This document shows, one piece after another, positions 9,840-22,063 of a stretch of 64,000 nucleotides of DNA; the first letter of the stretch is position 1, and every line of letters begins with the position of its first letter. The translations under genes were made by a program, and so were the position numbers. Source of the stretch: Cinnamomum chago (lineage: Eukaryota; Streptophyta; Magnoliopsida; Laurales; Lauraceae); contig CP142451.1 in NCBI GenBank assembly GCA_038049695.1, positions 68,712,001-68,776,000 on the forward strand, in the 5' to 3' direction. A model generated the notes under the pieces. It made no database searches, was not told where the DNA came from, and saw only the letters and a list, made by a program, of their open reading frames with translations.

Positions 9840-10408
9840 AGGGGGAGTGTAAACCTTCATAGGAAGTATTAGTTGTGATCAAATTGACCCTAGGATTGCC
9901 TTTGAACCCTTAGAGACTACTACCTCACATGATAGCCTGTTATGTATTTCATCTTCGATTTCATTTGTTAACAGGTGCTACTAATGGTATTTTCCTTGTT
10001 TCATGTGTGTAGGTACCTTTGCAATTTAATGGCAAAGGGGGAGAAATTATGCAAGTTCTCAAAAGGGTGAAGAGAATGTCCAAGCTTCCTAAGGGGAGAG
10101 TTGTGTATGATCTTCTACAAAGGGAGAGAATGCATACCTTGCCAAAGGGAGAAAGAGGCATGGTCAAAGGGGGGAGAGCTAAAAGAAGAAACAAAGCTTG
10201 GAAGCTAAAGAAGATGCTTGGCTAAAGAAAGAAAGATTGAAGAATGATCAAGCTCCAAGCATCATGAAGAATGAAGAGAAGAAAAGAGCCCAAGCTAAGA
10301 GAAGCATCCAAGAAGATTTCAAGCCTTGTCCAGCTGAGGGGGAGCTGAAGACTAAGTGTGTAATCTCTGTGGTGAGTGAGTTTGCCATCAAATTGCAAAG
10401 GGGGAGAT
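9840..10408 (+). other. E1 3' untranslated region with repeated polypurine tracts
   Basis: The functional polypurine tract AAAGGGGGAGAT (10397-10408) touches the 3' LTR. Similar purine blocks recur upstream: GAGGGGGAG near 9840, AAAGGGGGAGAAA near 10035, AAAGGGGGGAGAG near 10168 and GAGGGGGAG near 10337. Multiple polypurine tracts upstream of the 3' LTR are a known Sirevirus trait. Acceptor-like TTAACAGGT and TGTGTAGGT also occur at about 9970 and 10009. Confidence 0.75.
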
Positions 10409-12619
10409 TGTTAGGAATTTTCTAGATTGCAATTTGATGGATGCATTTCATTCTAGCATCATTTGATTTACACACTTGCATTGGTTTTAAATAAACTTGA
10501 AATCTTGTTTTATTCATGCATTGCTTTTAAGATTTGTAAAAGTATTGATTTATGCATGATTTGTATTTTCATCTTGGATGCATTTGATTTAGAAAAGAGT
10601 TTTCAAGAAATCAAGCAAGCCTTTGTTTTAAAAGTTTTGAATCTTTTTAGGCTTTTTATGTCATGTTTTAAAAACCATTAAAATCTTTAAAACATGTTTT
10701 CCAAGCTTGATTTAGTGGCCAAAAGGTCCCCCAAAGAAATAACTTTGAAATGTGCAAAAGTTGGAAATTTTGCAAAAAGGGGGCTGTCCCGGCAGTGTCG
10801 CCGGTCGACCGAGAGGCAGGTCTCGGTCGACCGAGACAACTGCAGGCAAAAATTGCCTGGGAGCACCAACGGTCAGAAATATGACCGTTGTGTGTTCTCG
10901 GTCGACCGAGGCCTGTTTGCCGGTCGACCGAGAACTAGCCGTTGGCCACTTTTCCCTATAAATATGAGTTCTTTCCCTTGCCAAAAGTTGGGAATTTTTA
11001 ACCCCTCCTTGAGAGGATTTGAGGCATATCAAAAGGGAAAAGAACCAAGGGATGAAGGGGATGATTAGGAAAGCTAAAGCTTGGATTAATGAAGTTAAAC
11101 CACCAAGTAGGCTCTTCCTTCCTTAATCATATGTTTTCATGCTTTTGTTTTATTTTTGGTAAATCATTTCTAGCATGTTAAACTATGTTTGTGTTGTGTC
11201 CTTAACATATTTTATGTTTTGAGTTGATTTATTGTTTTGGATACAACATCATATGATTCAATCCAAGTAGTACTTGAATTGGTAAATCTAAGTAGATCAT
11301 GTTAATGAAAGAACTTTGGTAAATCATATGTAACATGATCCATATACTTGGTTGAATCTTTGGTTGTTGTTTTCCATCATAAGAACATCTCTCTCAAAAC
11401 TAACTTATGTTTTGGACTCAACTTCTTTACAAATCATATGTTTTCATGTTTTTTTTTATCATTGGTAAATCTTAGTAACATGTTAACCTATGATGTGTTG
11501 TATCCTTAGCATGTGTTATATTTTGAATAGATCTATTGTTTTGGATACATCACCATTGATTCATCAAAGTAGTACTTTATCTTTGGTAAATCTAAGTAGA
11601 TCATGTTAATGAAATATGTAACATGATTCATATACTTTGTTGAATCATTGGTTGTTGTTTTTCCATCATAAGAAAATCTCTCTCAAATGTATCTTATGTT
11701 TTGGATCCAACATCTTTACAAATCATATGTGTATTATTGTTTTAATGCTTCACAACTTGCCTTACTTTGATTGGTAAATCATTTTCAAGTTGTCCTTATA
11801 ATTACATATGATTTGTCCCCTCTTTTCAATCAAATCTATTTTTATGTTTTGAGCTTCATTGATGATTTGATTGACATCCCTATGCATCACATGTTTAGAG
11901 CTAATCCATTTCATACAACTTGTGTAACTTTGATATCATTAACAAGTTGTTACTTTTAACATGTGATTGCATTATATCCTCAATCATAAATGTTTTATAA
12001 GCTAAAACTTTCAAAAGCCTTAGGCTTACATTTATGATCTTTCATTTTCAAAATGATTGAGGATCACACACACACACTTTATTTGTTTTCATCTTTGCAT
12101 TCATAGTGTGAGTGTGTATTTGTATTTCACTTCCATATCCGCCTATTTAAGAGGCATTGTAATGAGCTAAATAGAATCTCCATCAAGTGTATGATAGACA
12201 CTAATTAGAGAGATAACCAACCTTGTGGTTGAAGAGGTTATTGCTTAGCCTATAAAAGCATAATGTATAGGTTGATGTTAAGCCTTGAAAAACATCAATG
12301 TAAGGTTATTGCTTAGCCTTGGAAAGCATAGTGTAAAGGTTATTGCTTAGCCTATTGAAAAGCATAAATAGTGAAAATCCGGTGGGGTGTTGGTTCACAA
12401 GCCGGTAGTGGATGTAGGCATTGAGGCCGAACCACTATAAATACTTGTGTAATGGTGATTGCTTTGTGGTGATTGTTTTCTTTAAGCTTCCGCATTTTGT
12501 TTGATAATCATCACTTATGACTAGTTTGTTTTAAAGAAGTTAAAATTGTTAAAATTGGTCATAAAAGAAGCTCACCCTATTCACCCCCCCTCTAGGGTTC
12601 GGATCCCCATGGACTTACA
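10409..12619 (+). repeat. E1 3' LTR (2,211 bp)
   Basis: Same length as the 5' LTR and nearly identical. The four differences I could find are near 5514, 5939, 6140 and 7049 in the 5' copy and are all single substitutions. The TATA box is at 10957-10964. It ends ACTTACA directly before the ATACT duplication. Confidence 0.95.
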
Positions 12620-12763
12620 ATACTGCTATCACCTAGTTAAACTCTGCAGACAATCTAGGAGATCCCTTTACTAAGCCTTTGACTACCAAAGTTTTTTGAG
12701 CAACATGTAGATGGGATGGGCATGAGATGCAACCCTGACTGGCATTGAGCCCAAGTGGGAGAT
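12620..12763 (+). pseudogene. P1 RNase H 3' end and polypurine tract
   Basis: After E1 the copia frame resumes and reads as a variant of the conserved tail DNLxDPFTKPL, then a short stretch resembling the end of copia Pol. The first five bases (12620-12624, ATACT) are the E1 target duplication. AAGTGGGAGAT at 12753-12763 is a typical copia polypurine tract directly before the 3' LTR. Confidence 0.8.
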
Positions 12764-13795
12764 TGTTAGATTTTATGGTCTCAATACCAGTATATGATGA
12801 ATAGATTGATTAATTTCTTTATTTATCAATATAATCATGCTTTCCTTTCATGAGATGAATGGTGATTTATTACTTAATGCACATGACCAATATAAATGAC
12901 ATAATGGCTCATGAGATGAACCGGAGTCCACGAGTATACTAGATGTAATACATGTGTATGGATGGGATCCATATACAGGAGATATGCATTGCAAATCTTA
13001 TACTCAAATATCTTCACAACCAGTGATGAGATTGGACATCTCATCTGATAAGGTTGCAGCATTTTGATCACTATGAGATAGTGTGATTTATCTCGATCAT
13101 CAGAATGTAAAATTCTGGATCATGATGCTGGTACATTGGATGTATTGAAGGACCATGAGAAGCACCTTATAAAATACTGTCTCGATTTAAGGACTGCTCT
13201 CATAATTCCCTAGCAATAGGCTCTCAATTCTGAGACATTGATGAACTCAAGTTTCTGTCTATTCATTTGCTTTGAGTCACCAATGAGTGAGGCCAACTGT
13301 AGGTCAACACCTCGGTGTCTTAGGTACATGGTAGTAGGACTGTGGGAACATGCAATGATCGAGATGGAATCTATCTACATTATCCCCTTGTGCCAATTAA
13401 TGGATTTATCATTGGTAAGTGCGCACCCATTCCAATTAAGAGTTAATTGGATCGGTACCAAATGATTACTATAATTAATTGGGGCTCAAGGATAATAAGA
13501 TGTGGATCTAATATTGGATGAGACAGATTTATTCCAATTGATCCATGGATAATGCTGGAGGGGCCTACTTGTGGTAATTGGGAAGTTTAGGGTCTTCATT
13601 GAAATATATTCCTAAGACTGGAGTGAAATTGCATTTATATAGTGGAGTTATTTTCAATTAACTGTGGGCCCGGATTGCACATGAGAAGTGGGGTCGCGTG
13701 TCCCAGTTGGAGCCAAATTTCTAAGGAATCCCTAGTGGTCCCCACGCTAGCCCAATTTATTAGAAAGATACTAATTCTACTTGAACTCTAAAAGG

Positions 13796-13995
13796 AAGGT
13801 TACTATTTCTATTTGAAGTGGGACTTCTAATAGTGGTAATGGTAAGCTACTAATTATTAATGGAAGTGGGACTTCTATTTTAATTAGAAAGGAGAAAGCT
13901 ACTAATTGTTGTAGAAGTAAGACTTCTATGGCAACAATTAAGGGAGATGTTTACTAATTTGTAATAGGAGTTAAACTTCTATTTCAAATAGGAAA
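13796..13995 (+). repeat. Four tandem hairpins in the P1 LTR
   Basis: Four units of about 50-55 bp follow one another, each an inverted repeat with a constant top, GAAG-TGGGA-CTTC or a close variant. Outer stems differ: ACTATT/AATAGT (13802-13807, 13829-13834), CTAATT/AATTAG (13850-13855, 13882-13887), TAATTGTTG/CAACAATTA (13903-13911, 13932-13940) and ATTTG/CAAAT (13957-13961, 13985-13989). Function unknown; stems that change while staying complementary suggest a folded RNA or DNA. Confidence 0.75.
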
Positions 13996-14477
13996 AGAGG
14001 AGTTATGGAGGGCTATAAATAGAGGAATAATCCTCTCAAATTCGTGCATAACACATAGAGCACTTTCAGCCCCTTTGTGCAAGAGTTGCACAAGTCCTCT
14101 TCCTCTCAAAGTTTCCTTCTCTTTCACTTTTAGTTCCCTAGAGTTAATAGTAGGGTTTTCTCTTGAGGATTCCACCATCTTCTTGAAAAAAAGAGATCTA
14201 ATACGGGACATAGCGTGGAAGATCAAAAGGAGGATTGTGAAGTTGTTCATCATCAAAGTAAAGAACTCAAATCCTCTCCATTAGAGCACAACAAAGCTCC
14301 AAACGTATATCTACATCCTTGCATGTTGTGGATTTCGTGGTAGCATGTTTATGTGTTGTTTTCTATTTTATAGATAGTATATGTTGCTGTACATGGCTAT
14401 GAGATTGAGGGAATTGCATCCTGGATTGGGTTTGTTGCATTCTAGACAATTGATCCCTGCATCAAGTGGGTCAAAAG

Positions 14478-16701
14478 TGTAAGTCCATGGGGATCCTAAC
14501 CCTAGAGGGGGGGTGAATAGGGTGAGCTTCAATTATGACCAATTTTAATCAATTTTAACTTCTTTAAAACAAACTAGTCACATGTGATGATTAATCAGAC
14601 AAGATGCGGAAGCTAACAAAAGAATCACCACAAAGCAATCACCATCACACACGGATTTATAGTGGTTCGGCCTCAATGCCTACATCCACTACCGGCTTGT
14701 GATCCAACACCCCACCGGATTTCCACTATTTATGCTTTTCAATAGGCTAAGCAATAACCTTTACAAAATCTTTTCAAGGCTAAGCAATAACCTTTACAAT
14801 GATATTTTTCCAAGGCTTAACATCAACCTATACACTATGCTTTTATAGGCTAAGCAATAACCTCTTCAACCACAAGGTTGGTTATCTCACTAAGTTAGTG
14901 TCTATAAACACTTGATGGAGATTCAATTAAGCTCATTACATTTGCCTCTAAAATAGGCGGATATGGAAGTGTAAAACTAATACACACTCACACTATGAAT
15001 GCAAAGATGAAAGTATATGAAGTGTGTGTGTGTGGTCCTCAATCATTTTGAAAATTAAAAGTTCATAAATGTATGCCTAAGGCTTTTGAAAGTTTTAGCT
15101 CATAAAACATTTATGATTGAGGAAGTAATGCAATCACATGTTAAAAGTAACAACTTGTTAATGATATCAAAGTTACACAAGTTGTATGAAATGGATTAGC
15201 TCTAAACATGTGATGCATAGGGATGTCAATCAAATCAACAATGAAGATCAAAACATAAAAATAGATTTGATTGAAATGAGGGGACAAATCATATGTAATT
15301 ATAAATACAACTTGAATATGATGTACCAATCAAAGTAAGGCAAGTTGTGAAACATTAAAACAATAATACACATATGATTTGTAATGATGTTGAATCCAAA
15401 ACATAAGATACATTTGAAAGAGATTTTCTCATGATGGAAAACAACAACCAAAGATTCAACAAAGTATATGAATCATGTTACATATTTCATTAACATGATC
15501 TACTTAGATTTACCAAAGATAAAGTACTACTTTGATGAATCAATGGTGATGTATCCAAAACAATAGATCTATTCAAAATATAGAACATGCTAAGGATACA
15601 ACAAATCATAGATTAACATGCTACAAAAGATTTATCAAAGATAAAACAAAACATGAAAACATATGATTTGTAAAGAAGTTGAATCCAAAACATAAGATAG
15701 TTTTGAAAGTGATTTTCTTATGATGGAAAACAACAACCAAAGATTCAACAAAGTATATGGATCATGTTACATGTGATTTCAAAGATTTTTCCATTAACAT
15801 GATCTACTTAGATTTACCAAAGATTAAGTACTACTTTGATTGAATCATATGATGTTGTATCCAAAACAATAAATCAACTCAAAACATAAAACATGTTAAG
15901 GACACAACACAAACATAGTTTAACATGCTAGAAATGATTTACCAAAAATAAAACAAAGCATGAAAACATATGATTAAGGAAGGAAGAGCCTACTTGGTGG
16001 TTTAACTTCATTAATCCAAGCTTTAGCTTTCCTAATCATCCCCTTCATCCCTTGGTTCTTTTCCCTTTTGATATGCCTCAATACTTTTCAAGGAGGGGCT
16101 TAAAATTCCCAACTTTTGGCAAAGGAAAGAACTCATATTTATAGCAAAAAGTTGCCAACGGCTAGTCCTCGGTCGACCTAGACACAGGCCTCGGTCGACC
16201 GGGAAGGCACAACGGTCATATTTTTGACCGTTGGCAAGTTTCAGCTCAGAAACAGCTGACTCGCCCGACAATGTTCCCGGTCGACCGGGACACAGGTCTC
16301 GGTCGACCGGCGACACTGCCGGGACTCCCCCTTTTTGCAAAAATTCAACTTTTGCATATTTGAAGGTATTTCTTTGGGGGACCTTTTGGCCACTAAATCA
16401 AGCTGGAAAAACATGTTTTAAAGATTCTAATGGTTTTTAAAACATGAACATAAAAAGCCTAAAAAGATTCAAAACTTTTAAAACAAAGGCTAGCTTGATT
16501 TCTTGAAAACTCTTTTCTAAAACAAATGCATCCAAGTTTTAAAAACAAATCATGCATAAATCAATACTTTTATAAATCTTAAAAGCAATGCATGGATAAA
16601 ACAAGATTTCAAGTTTATTTAAAACCAATGCAAGTGTGAACTAACAAATGATGCTAAAGTGCAAATGCATCCATCAAATTGCAAATACAAAATTCCTAAC
16701 A
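14478..16701 (-). mobile_element. S1: solo LTR of an E1-like element (minus strand)
   Basis: Read on the minus strand it starts TGTTAGGAATTTTG and ends GGACTTACA, 2,224 bp, with a perfect AAAAG duplication on both sides (14473-14477, 16702-16706). No interior or second LTR is present, so recombination between LTRs removed the rest. It keeps AGCCT hairpins, GGTCGACC palindromes near 16170-16310 and a TATA box near 16135. Confidence 0.93.
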
Positions 16702-16750
16702 AAAAGTTTTTGAAACCTGTCTGGAAGGCCCACCTGTATTCCATCACCTT

Positions 16751-18394
16751 AAGTGTTTTCCTAACACATGATTCGCCCGAAGTCCTTTTAAACCGAAAAG
16801 TATCTCAAAGTATCCTAAAATGCTTATCTCAAGCCAAAATCCCGTCAAACGGATCTCGAGGCAAAATACTACATTAGGATACTTGAAACCCCCTTTTAGA
16901 GTAAAAAGTCATCCCAAATTTTTTTATAGGGAGTATTTGGACCGAGAGTTACATGAAATACAATGTAGAGTCAACAAATTCCTAGAACCGCTTGGATTGT
17001 GGTTACATACAAAAGCCGCCCGAGGCACGGGTTCCAGACTTTAAAAGCGTTGTATCCACTGTACTGTTATCCTAACCCAAGAATCGTCCGACTCCCGTTT
17101 TAAACCCAAAAGTATCTCGAAATATCCGAAAACACACTTCTCTTACAAGAATCCCTTCAAAAGAATCTCAAAGCGAAAAACTAAACTAGGATACCCGAAA
17201 CCCCTTTCATAGCAAAAAGTGATCCCGGAATTTTCTAGAAGGGGTCTTTGGATCGGGAGCTGCTTGAAACACAGTGTAGAGTCAACAATTTCATAGTGCC
17301 AAATAGTTTGTGGTTTCGTACAAAAGTAGCCTTCAAACCGCCCGAAGCAAGGATTTTACCCTTTAAAAACGCCAAGCTCCCTTAAGTTTTTTCCTAATGC
17401 AAGATTCGCACGAAGCCCGTTTTAAACCGAAAAGTATCTCAAAGTATCCTAAGATGAGTATCTCAAGCCAAAATCCCATCAAATGGATCTCGAGGCGAAA
17501 TACTACACAAAGGTACCTGAAACCCCTTTTAGTATAAACAGTTATCCCAGATTTTTCTAGAGGGAGTCTTTGGACTAAGAATTGCATGAAATACAGTGTA
17601 GAGTCAACAATTTCCTAGAACCGTTTAGATTGTGGTTTCATACAAAATCCGCCCGTGGCACGGGTTCAAGACTTTAAAAACATTGCATCCCCTGTACTGT
17701 TATCCTAACCCAAGAATCGCCCGACACCCGTTTAAAACCGAAAAGTATCTCGAAATATCCTATTACGCGTATCTCTACCCAGAATCTCTTTAAACGAATT
17801 TCGAGGAAAAAGACTAGACTAGGATACCCGAAACCCCTTTTAGAGGAAAAAGTGATCCCAAATTTTTCTAGAGGGAGTCTTTGGACCGGGAATTGTTTGA
17901 AACACAATGTAGATTCAACAATTTCCCAGAGCCAAATAGACTATGATTTCGTACAAAAGTAGCCTACAAACTGCCCGAAGCACGGGTTTAAACCATTATA
18001 AACGCCGAACTCTCTGAAGTTTTTTGCTAACGCAAGATTTGCTCGAAGCATGTTTTAAATCGAAAAGTATCTCACAGTATCCTAAAATGCATATCTCAAG
18101 CTAGAATCTCGTCTAACAGATCACGAGGTGAAATACTACACTAGGATACCTGAAACCCCTTTTAGTGTAAACAGTTATCCCAGATTTTTCTAGTGGGTGT
18201 CTTTGGACCAAGAGTTTCATGAAATACAGTGTAGAGTCAACAATTTCCTAGAACCGCTTAGATTGTGGTTTCATACAAAAGCCGCCCAAGGCACGGGTTC
18301 CAGACATTAAAAACGTTGTATCCCCTGTACTGTTATTCTAACCCAAGCATTGCCCAACACCCGTTTCAAACCCAAAAGTATCTCGATATATCCT
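16751..18394. repeat. Satellite array, middle segment
   Basis: Satellite resumes with monomer markers at 16998, 17309, 17631, about 17942 and 18264, again 311/322 bp apart. The first 280 bp (16751-17030) match 1022-1300 more closely than other copies, including the private variants AAGTCCTTTTAAACC and ATGCTTATCTCAAGCC. The segment ends at ATCCT (18390-18394), the target duplication of G2. Confidence 0.95.
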
Positions 18395-20431
18395 TGCTGA
18401 CACCAAAAATGTCACTTGCCTCATCAACATCAAGAAGCCACACGAAGCCGCTTCCTACTACAAACAGGCAATGCTGCTTCGAGCATCAGATCTTGTCAAA
18501 ATCAAACGAAAACAACAAGATCCTCCAAGATAGCCAATAGAGAGGTTCACATGAAGTTTCGGGCCATTCCAACATCATTTGGACTAACTTCACTCCTCCG
18601 GCAGCCTAACAGGCGCCCCTAGCGGCGACAGCGTTGAAGACATCAAAACTTTGATCAGAGCCTATGGATGGTCTCAAAATACCTCCAAAAGGCTCCATGT
18701 CAAATTTCAGGTCATTCCGGCGACGTTTGACCCGACTTCGATGCTCCGAAAGAAAATCAAGCCCCTCGGCGGCAAGAACCACCGAAACCATTACTCATCA
18801 AACAGGGCACATGGGTAGCTTCATCATGCTTCAAAAGGGCTACACGTCAAATTTCAGGTCATTCCGACAGCGTTTGGCCCGACTTTGACGCTCCAAAAGA
18901 AAATCAAGGCTACCGGCGGTGGAGCACCCCGAAACCATGACATCCAAATCGGAACTAATGGATCATCTCAAAATGACACTAACAGGCTCCCTGTCAAATT
19001 TCAGGTCAATCAGACATTGGTTGACCGCACATCAAAGCGCGATGTCTTCCTTGCGGCGAAATCAAGCCTAGCAACGACGGGATCGGAAACGGCTTCAAAA
19101 CTCAAACCAAAGCCCATGGTTGGTCATATCTACTACTTAGGAGGTTTCACCTCAAATTTTGGGTCATTCCGACATCGTTTGACCTAGTTTCAACTCTTGA
19201 CCAAAAATTGCAACTCTGCGCGGCAAGGTCTTCGGCTTTTTCAAAAATAGGAAACTTTGTGCCACGGTTTTGCACGACTTCTCGTCGGGTTTTCTTCAGA
19301 AGAATCAATCCAAAAAATGAGGAAAAATATCAAGAAAAATATAGGAGAAAAAAAAGAAATAAAAAGCTTGAAAAACGACCGACGAAACGACGACCAAAGG
19401 GGACCAAACCCCATGGTCGTCGGCGACCTTGGAATTCCGGGTCACCGGATTTCTACCGGAGGGCCCGTTTTCCGATCCTTTTCGCCTTTCGGGAGTTCCA
19501 GCTCCTGTGATTTCCTGAAAATCTGATTTTTGATGCTGGGAAACGACTGATCTCCGTCAACCTCACGGATCCACCGTCAAGATCATGAAATCGTCATTGA
19601 TCGCTCCAAGATCGTCAATCGGCTAACCAAGAAAGTACACTTTCTGTTCGACCGATCAAGAAATTGACAAGACAGATGGTACCGCCCCGCTGTTAGCAAT
19701 CTATGTCTGAAGTTGCATGGTCATCCGACATCGATCAACATGAAGATCCATCATTGATCATCGCAAGAAGAATTCCAAAAGACGTGGCACGGCCCGCGAC
19801 TCTTTAAATCCCCGGCGACCACTTAATGCTGTTAATTGACCCAACTAAATGCGGTCATTAACTCATTATTTTGGACGGCCCAATCATAAGCAAAAAATGA
19901 GAGTTACAAGTCAAATCCATCATGGCATTAAATCCATGAAACTCCTCTCATCATGGACTTTAAAGGCAATTAAAAGGCCATCATTCTCCATCGGCCAATC
20001 AGATTCAAGGAAAAAGGAGTTACAAAATCAAGAAATAAAAACTTGTAACTCCTTCCATCATGGAGCTTTAAAGCCATCAAAGCTCATAAACACTCCTAAA
20101 TGGCTACCAAAGGCCTATAAATAGGAGATCATTCCAAGAAGAACAAATTAGAAAAATCAAAGAAAAATCAGCTAGAAAGATCGTCCAGAATTCCCAGAAG
20201 CTCTAAAGAAATTTTGCTGCAACAAATATTACAAGGTGATTGAAGTCCCTTAGGGGCACTCCCACCCAAGGCAAAGCCCCCTTCTTCTCATATTCGACAT
20301 GGCCCAGACGTGGTTTTTCAGCCCGTCTCTTCATTCTTTTTATTGGATATAGGACCTTCCCTTGGTCTTTATCCTCTAAAAAAACAGAAGTCCGAGCCAA
20401 GCCAAAGAATCAAAGCATCAAGCGTCCCTGC
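18395..20431 (+). repeat. G2 5' LTR, first piece
   Basis: It matches 56506-58556 of the 3' LTR at clearly lower identity than the E1 pair. Inside, a degenerate unit of about 150 bp recurs, marked by TCAAATTTCAGGTCATTCC followed by GACGTTTGACC (near 18550, 18705, 18850, 19000 and 19150). TATAAATA is at 20116-20123. R1 is inserted at its end. About 60 bp of the 3' LTR (58550-58610) has no counterpart, so this copy also lost sequence. Confidence 0.85.
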
Positions 20432-21965
20432 TATTAGGTTTTTGTTTGTTGCTAATTTAATGGATTCACGTTCACCTTCACTGTCAAATGATCACACACT
20501 CATGCTCTTAGTTTTGACTTTGGAATCTAAGATTCTATCTTGCATTTGCATATGTTTTTCAAATGATTTATTCATGCATGTTTTTAGAATCCAAATACAC
20601 TTTTGAAAATCAAATTAAGAATCTAGGTTTGTGATTTGCATACATTCCCCATTTTTAGAATCATTTTATTATGCTTAAATGACACTGGCCTTGAGTTCCA
20701 AGTTTCAACTTTGGAATATTAAAAAATCCACAGGAACTCATCCCAGGCCAGTTTGGTCGGTCGACCGACCCCTGTACCCGGTCGACCGACCAAACTGACT
20801 GTTGGGAAAACAGCTAGTGTACCTGGTCGACCGAGCCATGCCCAGGTCGACCGGGTAACTAGCCGTTGGGCCAGGTCGACCCGGGGGTCATGGGGTCGAC
20901 CGGGCCAACTAGCCGTTGGACTGTTTTTTGTATATAAGTCAATTTCATTCCCTTCTTTCAAGTGGCTTGATCATTGAATCTTTGGAACCCCATTGAAGCC
21001 TGAAGAAGAGGAATAAGCTAAGAGAGCTAGAAGGCTATTGGAAATCAAATGTTTGAGATTTAAAAGGTATATCTTTCTAGTTAATTTTGATTTTCATTCC
21101 ATATAAAATCAATGCATGTTTAACTCTTTGTATTTTCATATATGACTGATTTCTAGCTTTAAAAGAGATGTTTTGCAAACACAATATCACCTTTGAAATA
21201 TTAGATTGCTTTGCAAACTTTCTTGTCTAAATCACATGTGTTCTTAGTCGTTAATCTTCTTACAACTTGTTTAGTACTTTCTTTCAAGTTGCTTGAACTT
21301 TTCATGTGATTAGCATATAACTTCAATCATCATTTTCTGAGCTTAGATTTTAAATTGCATCAAGCATTCATTTAAGAGCTTCATTTTAGAATTTGATTGA
21401 AGTAAACATTCATACACTTTGTGCACACACCTTAGCTTCTTCTTAGTGTATGTTTGTACCTTGATTTAAACTTTCATATCAGCCTATTTAAGAGGCAATT
21501 CTATTGAGCTTAAATTGTATCTCTTTGAGTGTTTGTGTAGACACTTCCTTAAGAGAAATCTTTCATTTGTAAAGGTTATTGCTTAGCCTAAGAAAAACAC
21601 ATTGTAAAGGTTATTGCTTAGCCTTGGAAAAGCATCTTGTAGAGGTTGTTGTTTAGCCTAGAAAAACAACATTGTAAAGGTTATTGCTTAGCCTATTAAA
21701 AAGCATAGATAGTGGAAATCCGGTGGGGTGATTGGATCACAAGCCGGTAGTGGATGTAGGCATTGAGGCCGAACCATTATAAATCTTTGTATAATGGTGT
21801 ATGCTTGTGGTGATTTCTTTTGTTAGCTTCCGCATCTTGTTTGGTAAATCATCACTTGTGACTAGTTTATTTTAAAGAAATTAAAATTGGTCTAAATTGG
21901 TCACATATTGTAGCTTACCCTATTCACCCCCCCTCCCCTCTAGGGTTAGGATCCCAGGACTTTCA
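20432..21965 (+). repeat. R1 5' LTR (1,534 bp)
   Basis: It begins TATTAGGTTTTTG, where the 3' copy has TGTTAGG, and ends GGACTTTCA. The regulatory block has six GGTCGACC-type palindromes, the best a 16-bp perfect one (20755-20770). TAGCCGTTGGG (20860-20870) and TAGCCGTTGGA (20910-20920) are reverse MSA matches. TATATAAG follows at 20931-20938. AGCCT hairpins lie at 21575-21705, including GTTGTTT/AAACAAC (21648-21654, 21664-21670). Confidence 0.92.
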
Positions 21966-21967
21966 AT

Positions 21968-21979
21968 TGGTATCAGAGC
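21968..21979 (+). other. R1 primer binding site
   Basis: TGGTATCAGAGC starts two bases after the 5' LTR, matching initiator methionine tRNA as in E1. Confidence 0.9.
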
Positions 21980-22063
21980 CTCGTGCTCTACATAAGGATC
22001 AAGTGTTTGGAACTCTTGATTAGGTGTAAAAACCTTGAGTCATAACCCTAGTTTTGTGTTTGA

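Larger units (their letters stand above)
5096..12619 (+). mobile_element. E1: young non-autonomous Sirevirus-like LTR element
   Basis: A complete 7.5-kb element with two 2,211-bp LTRs (TGTTAGG...CTTACA), a primer binding site, a polypurine tract and a perfect 5-bp target duplication ATACT (5091-5095, 12620-12624). By eye the LTRs differ at only about four positions, so the insertion is recent. The 3.1-kb interior has no frame above about 80 codons and no gag, protease, reverse transcriptase or integrase motif. It must be moved by proteins of a relative. GGTCGACC palindromes, several polypurine-tract copies and LTR similarity to R1, which has gag, place it near the Sirevirus group of copia; that placement is an inference. 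Confidence 0.9.
1346..16750 (+). mobile_element. P1: decayed Ty1/copia retrotransposon with nested insertions
   Basis: The block between two satellite segments is a copia element read on the plus strand, in the order gag zinc knuckle, protease, integrase, reverse transcriptase, RNase H, polypurine tract and 3' LTR. Every domain carries stops or frameshifts. The 5' LTR is almost gone: only 37 bp (1346-1382) match the 3' LTR (13113-13149). E1 interrupts the RNase H region and solo LTR S1 interrupts the 3' LTR. The right end, about 16750, is set by where the satellite resumes; the true LTR terminus is not certain. Confidence 0.85.
12764..16750 (+). repeat. P1 3' LTR, interrupted by solo LTR S1
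   Basis: The LTR starts TGTTAGATTT directly after the polypurine tract. It holds the 37 bp shared with the 5' remnant (13113-13149), a tandem hairpin array near 13800-13990, and a possible TATA box in GGCTATAAATAGAGG near 14012. S1 splits it at 14478, and 16702-16750 is its continuation (16702-16706 being the AAAAG duplication). The final CA is probably near 16746 but cannot be checked against a 5' LTR. Confidence 0.7.
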
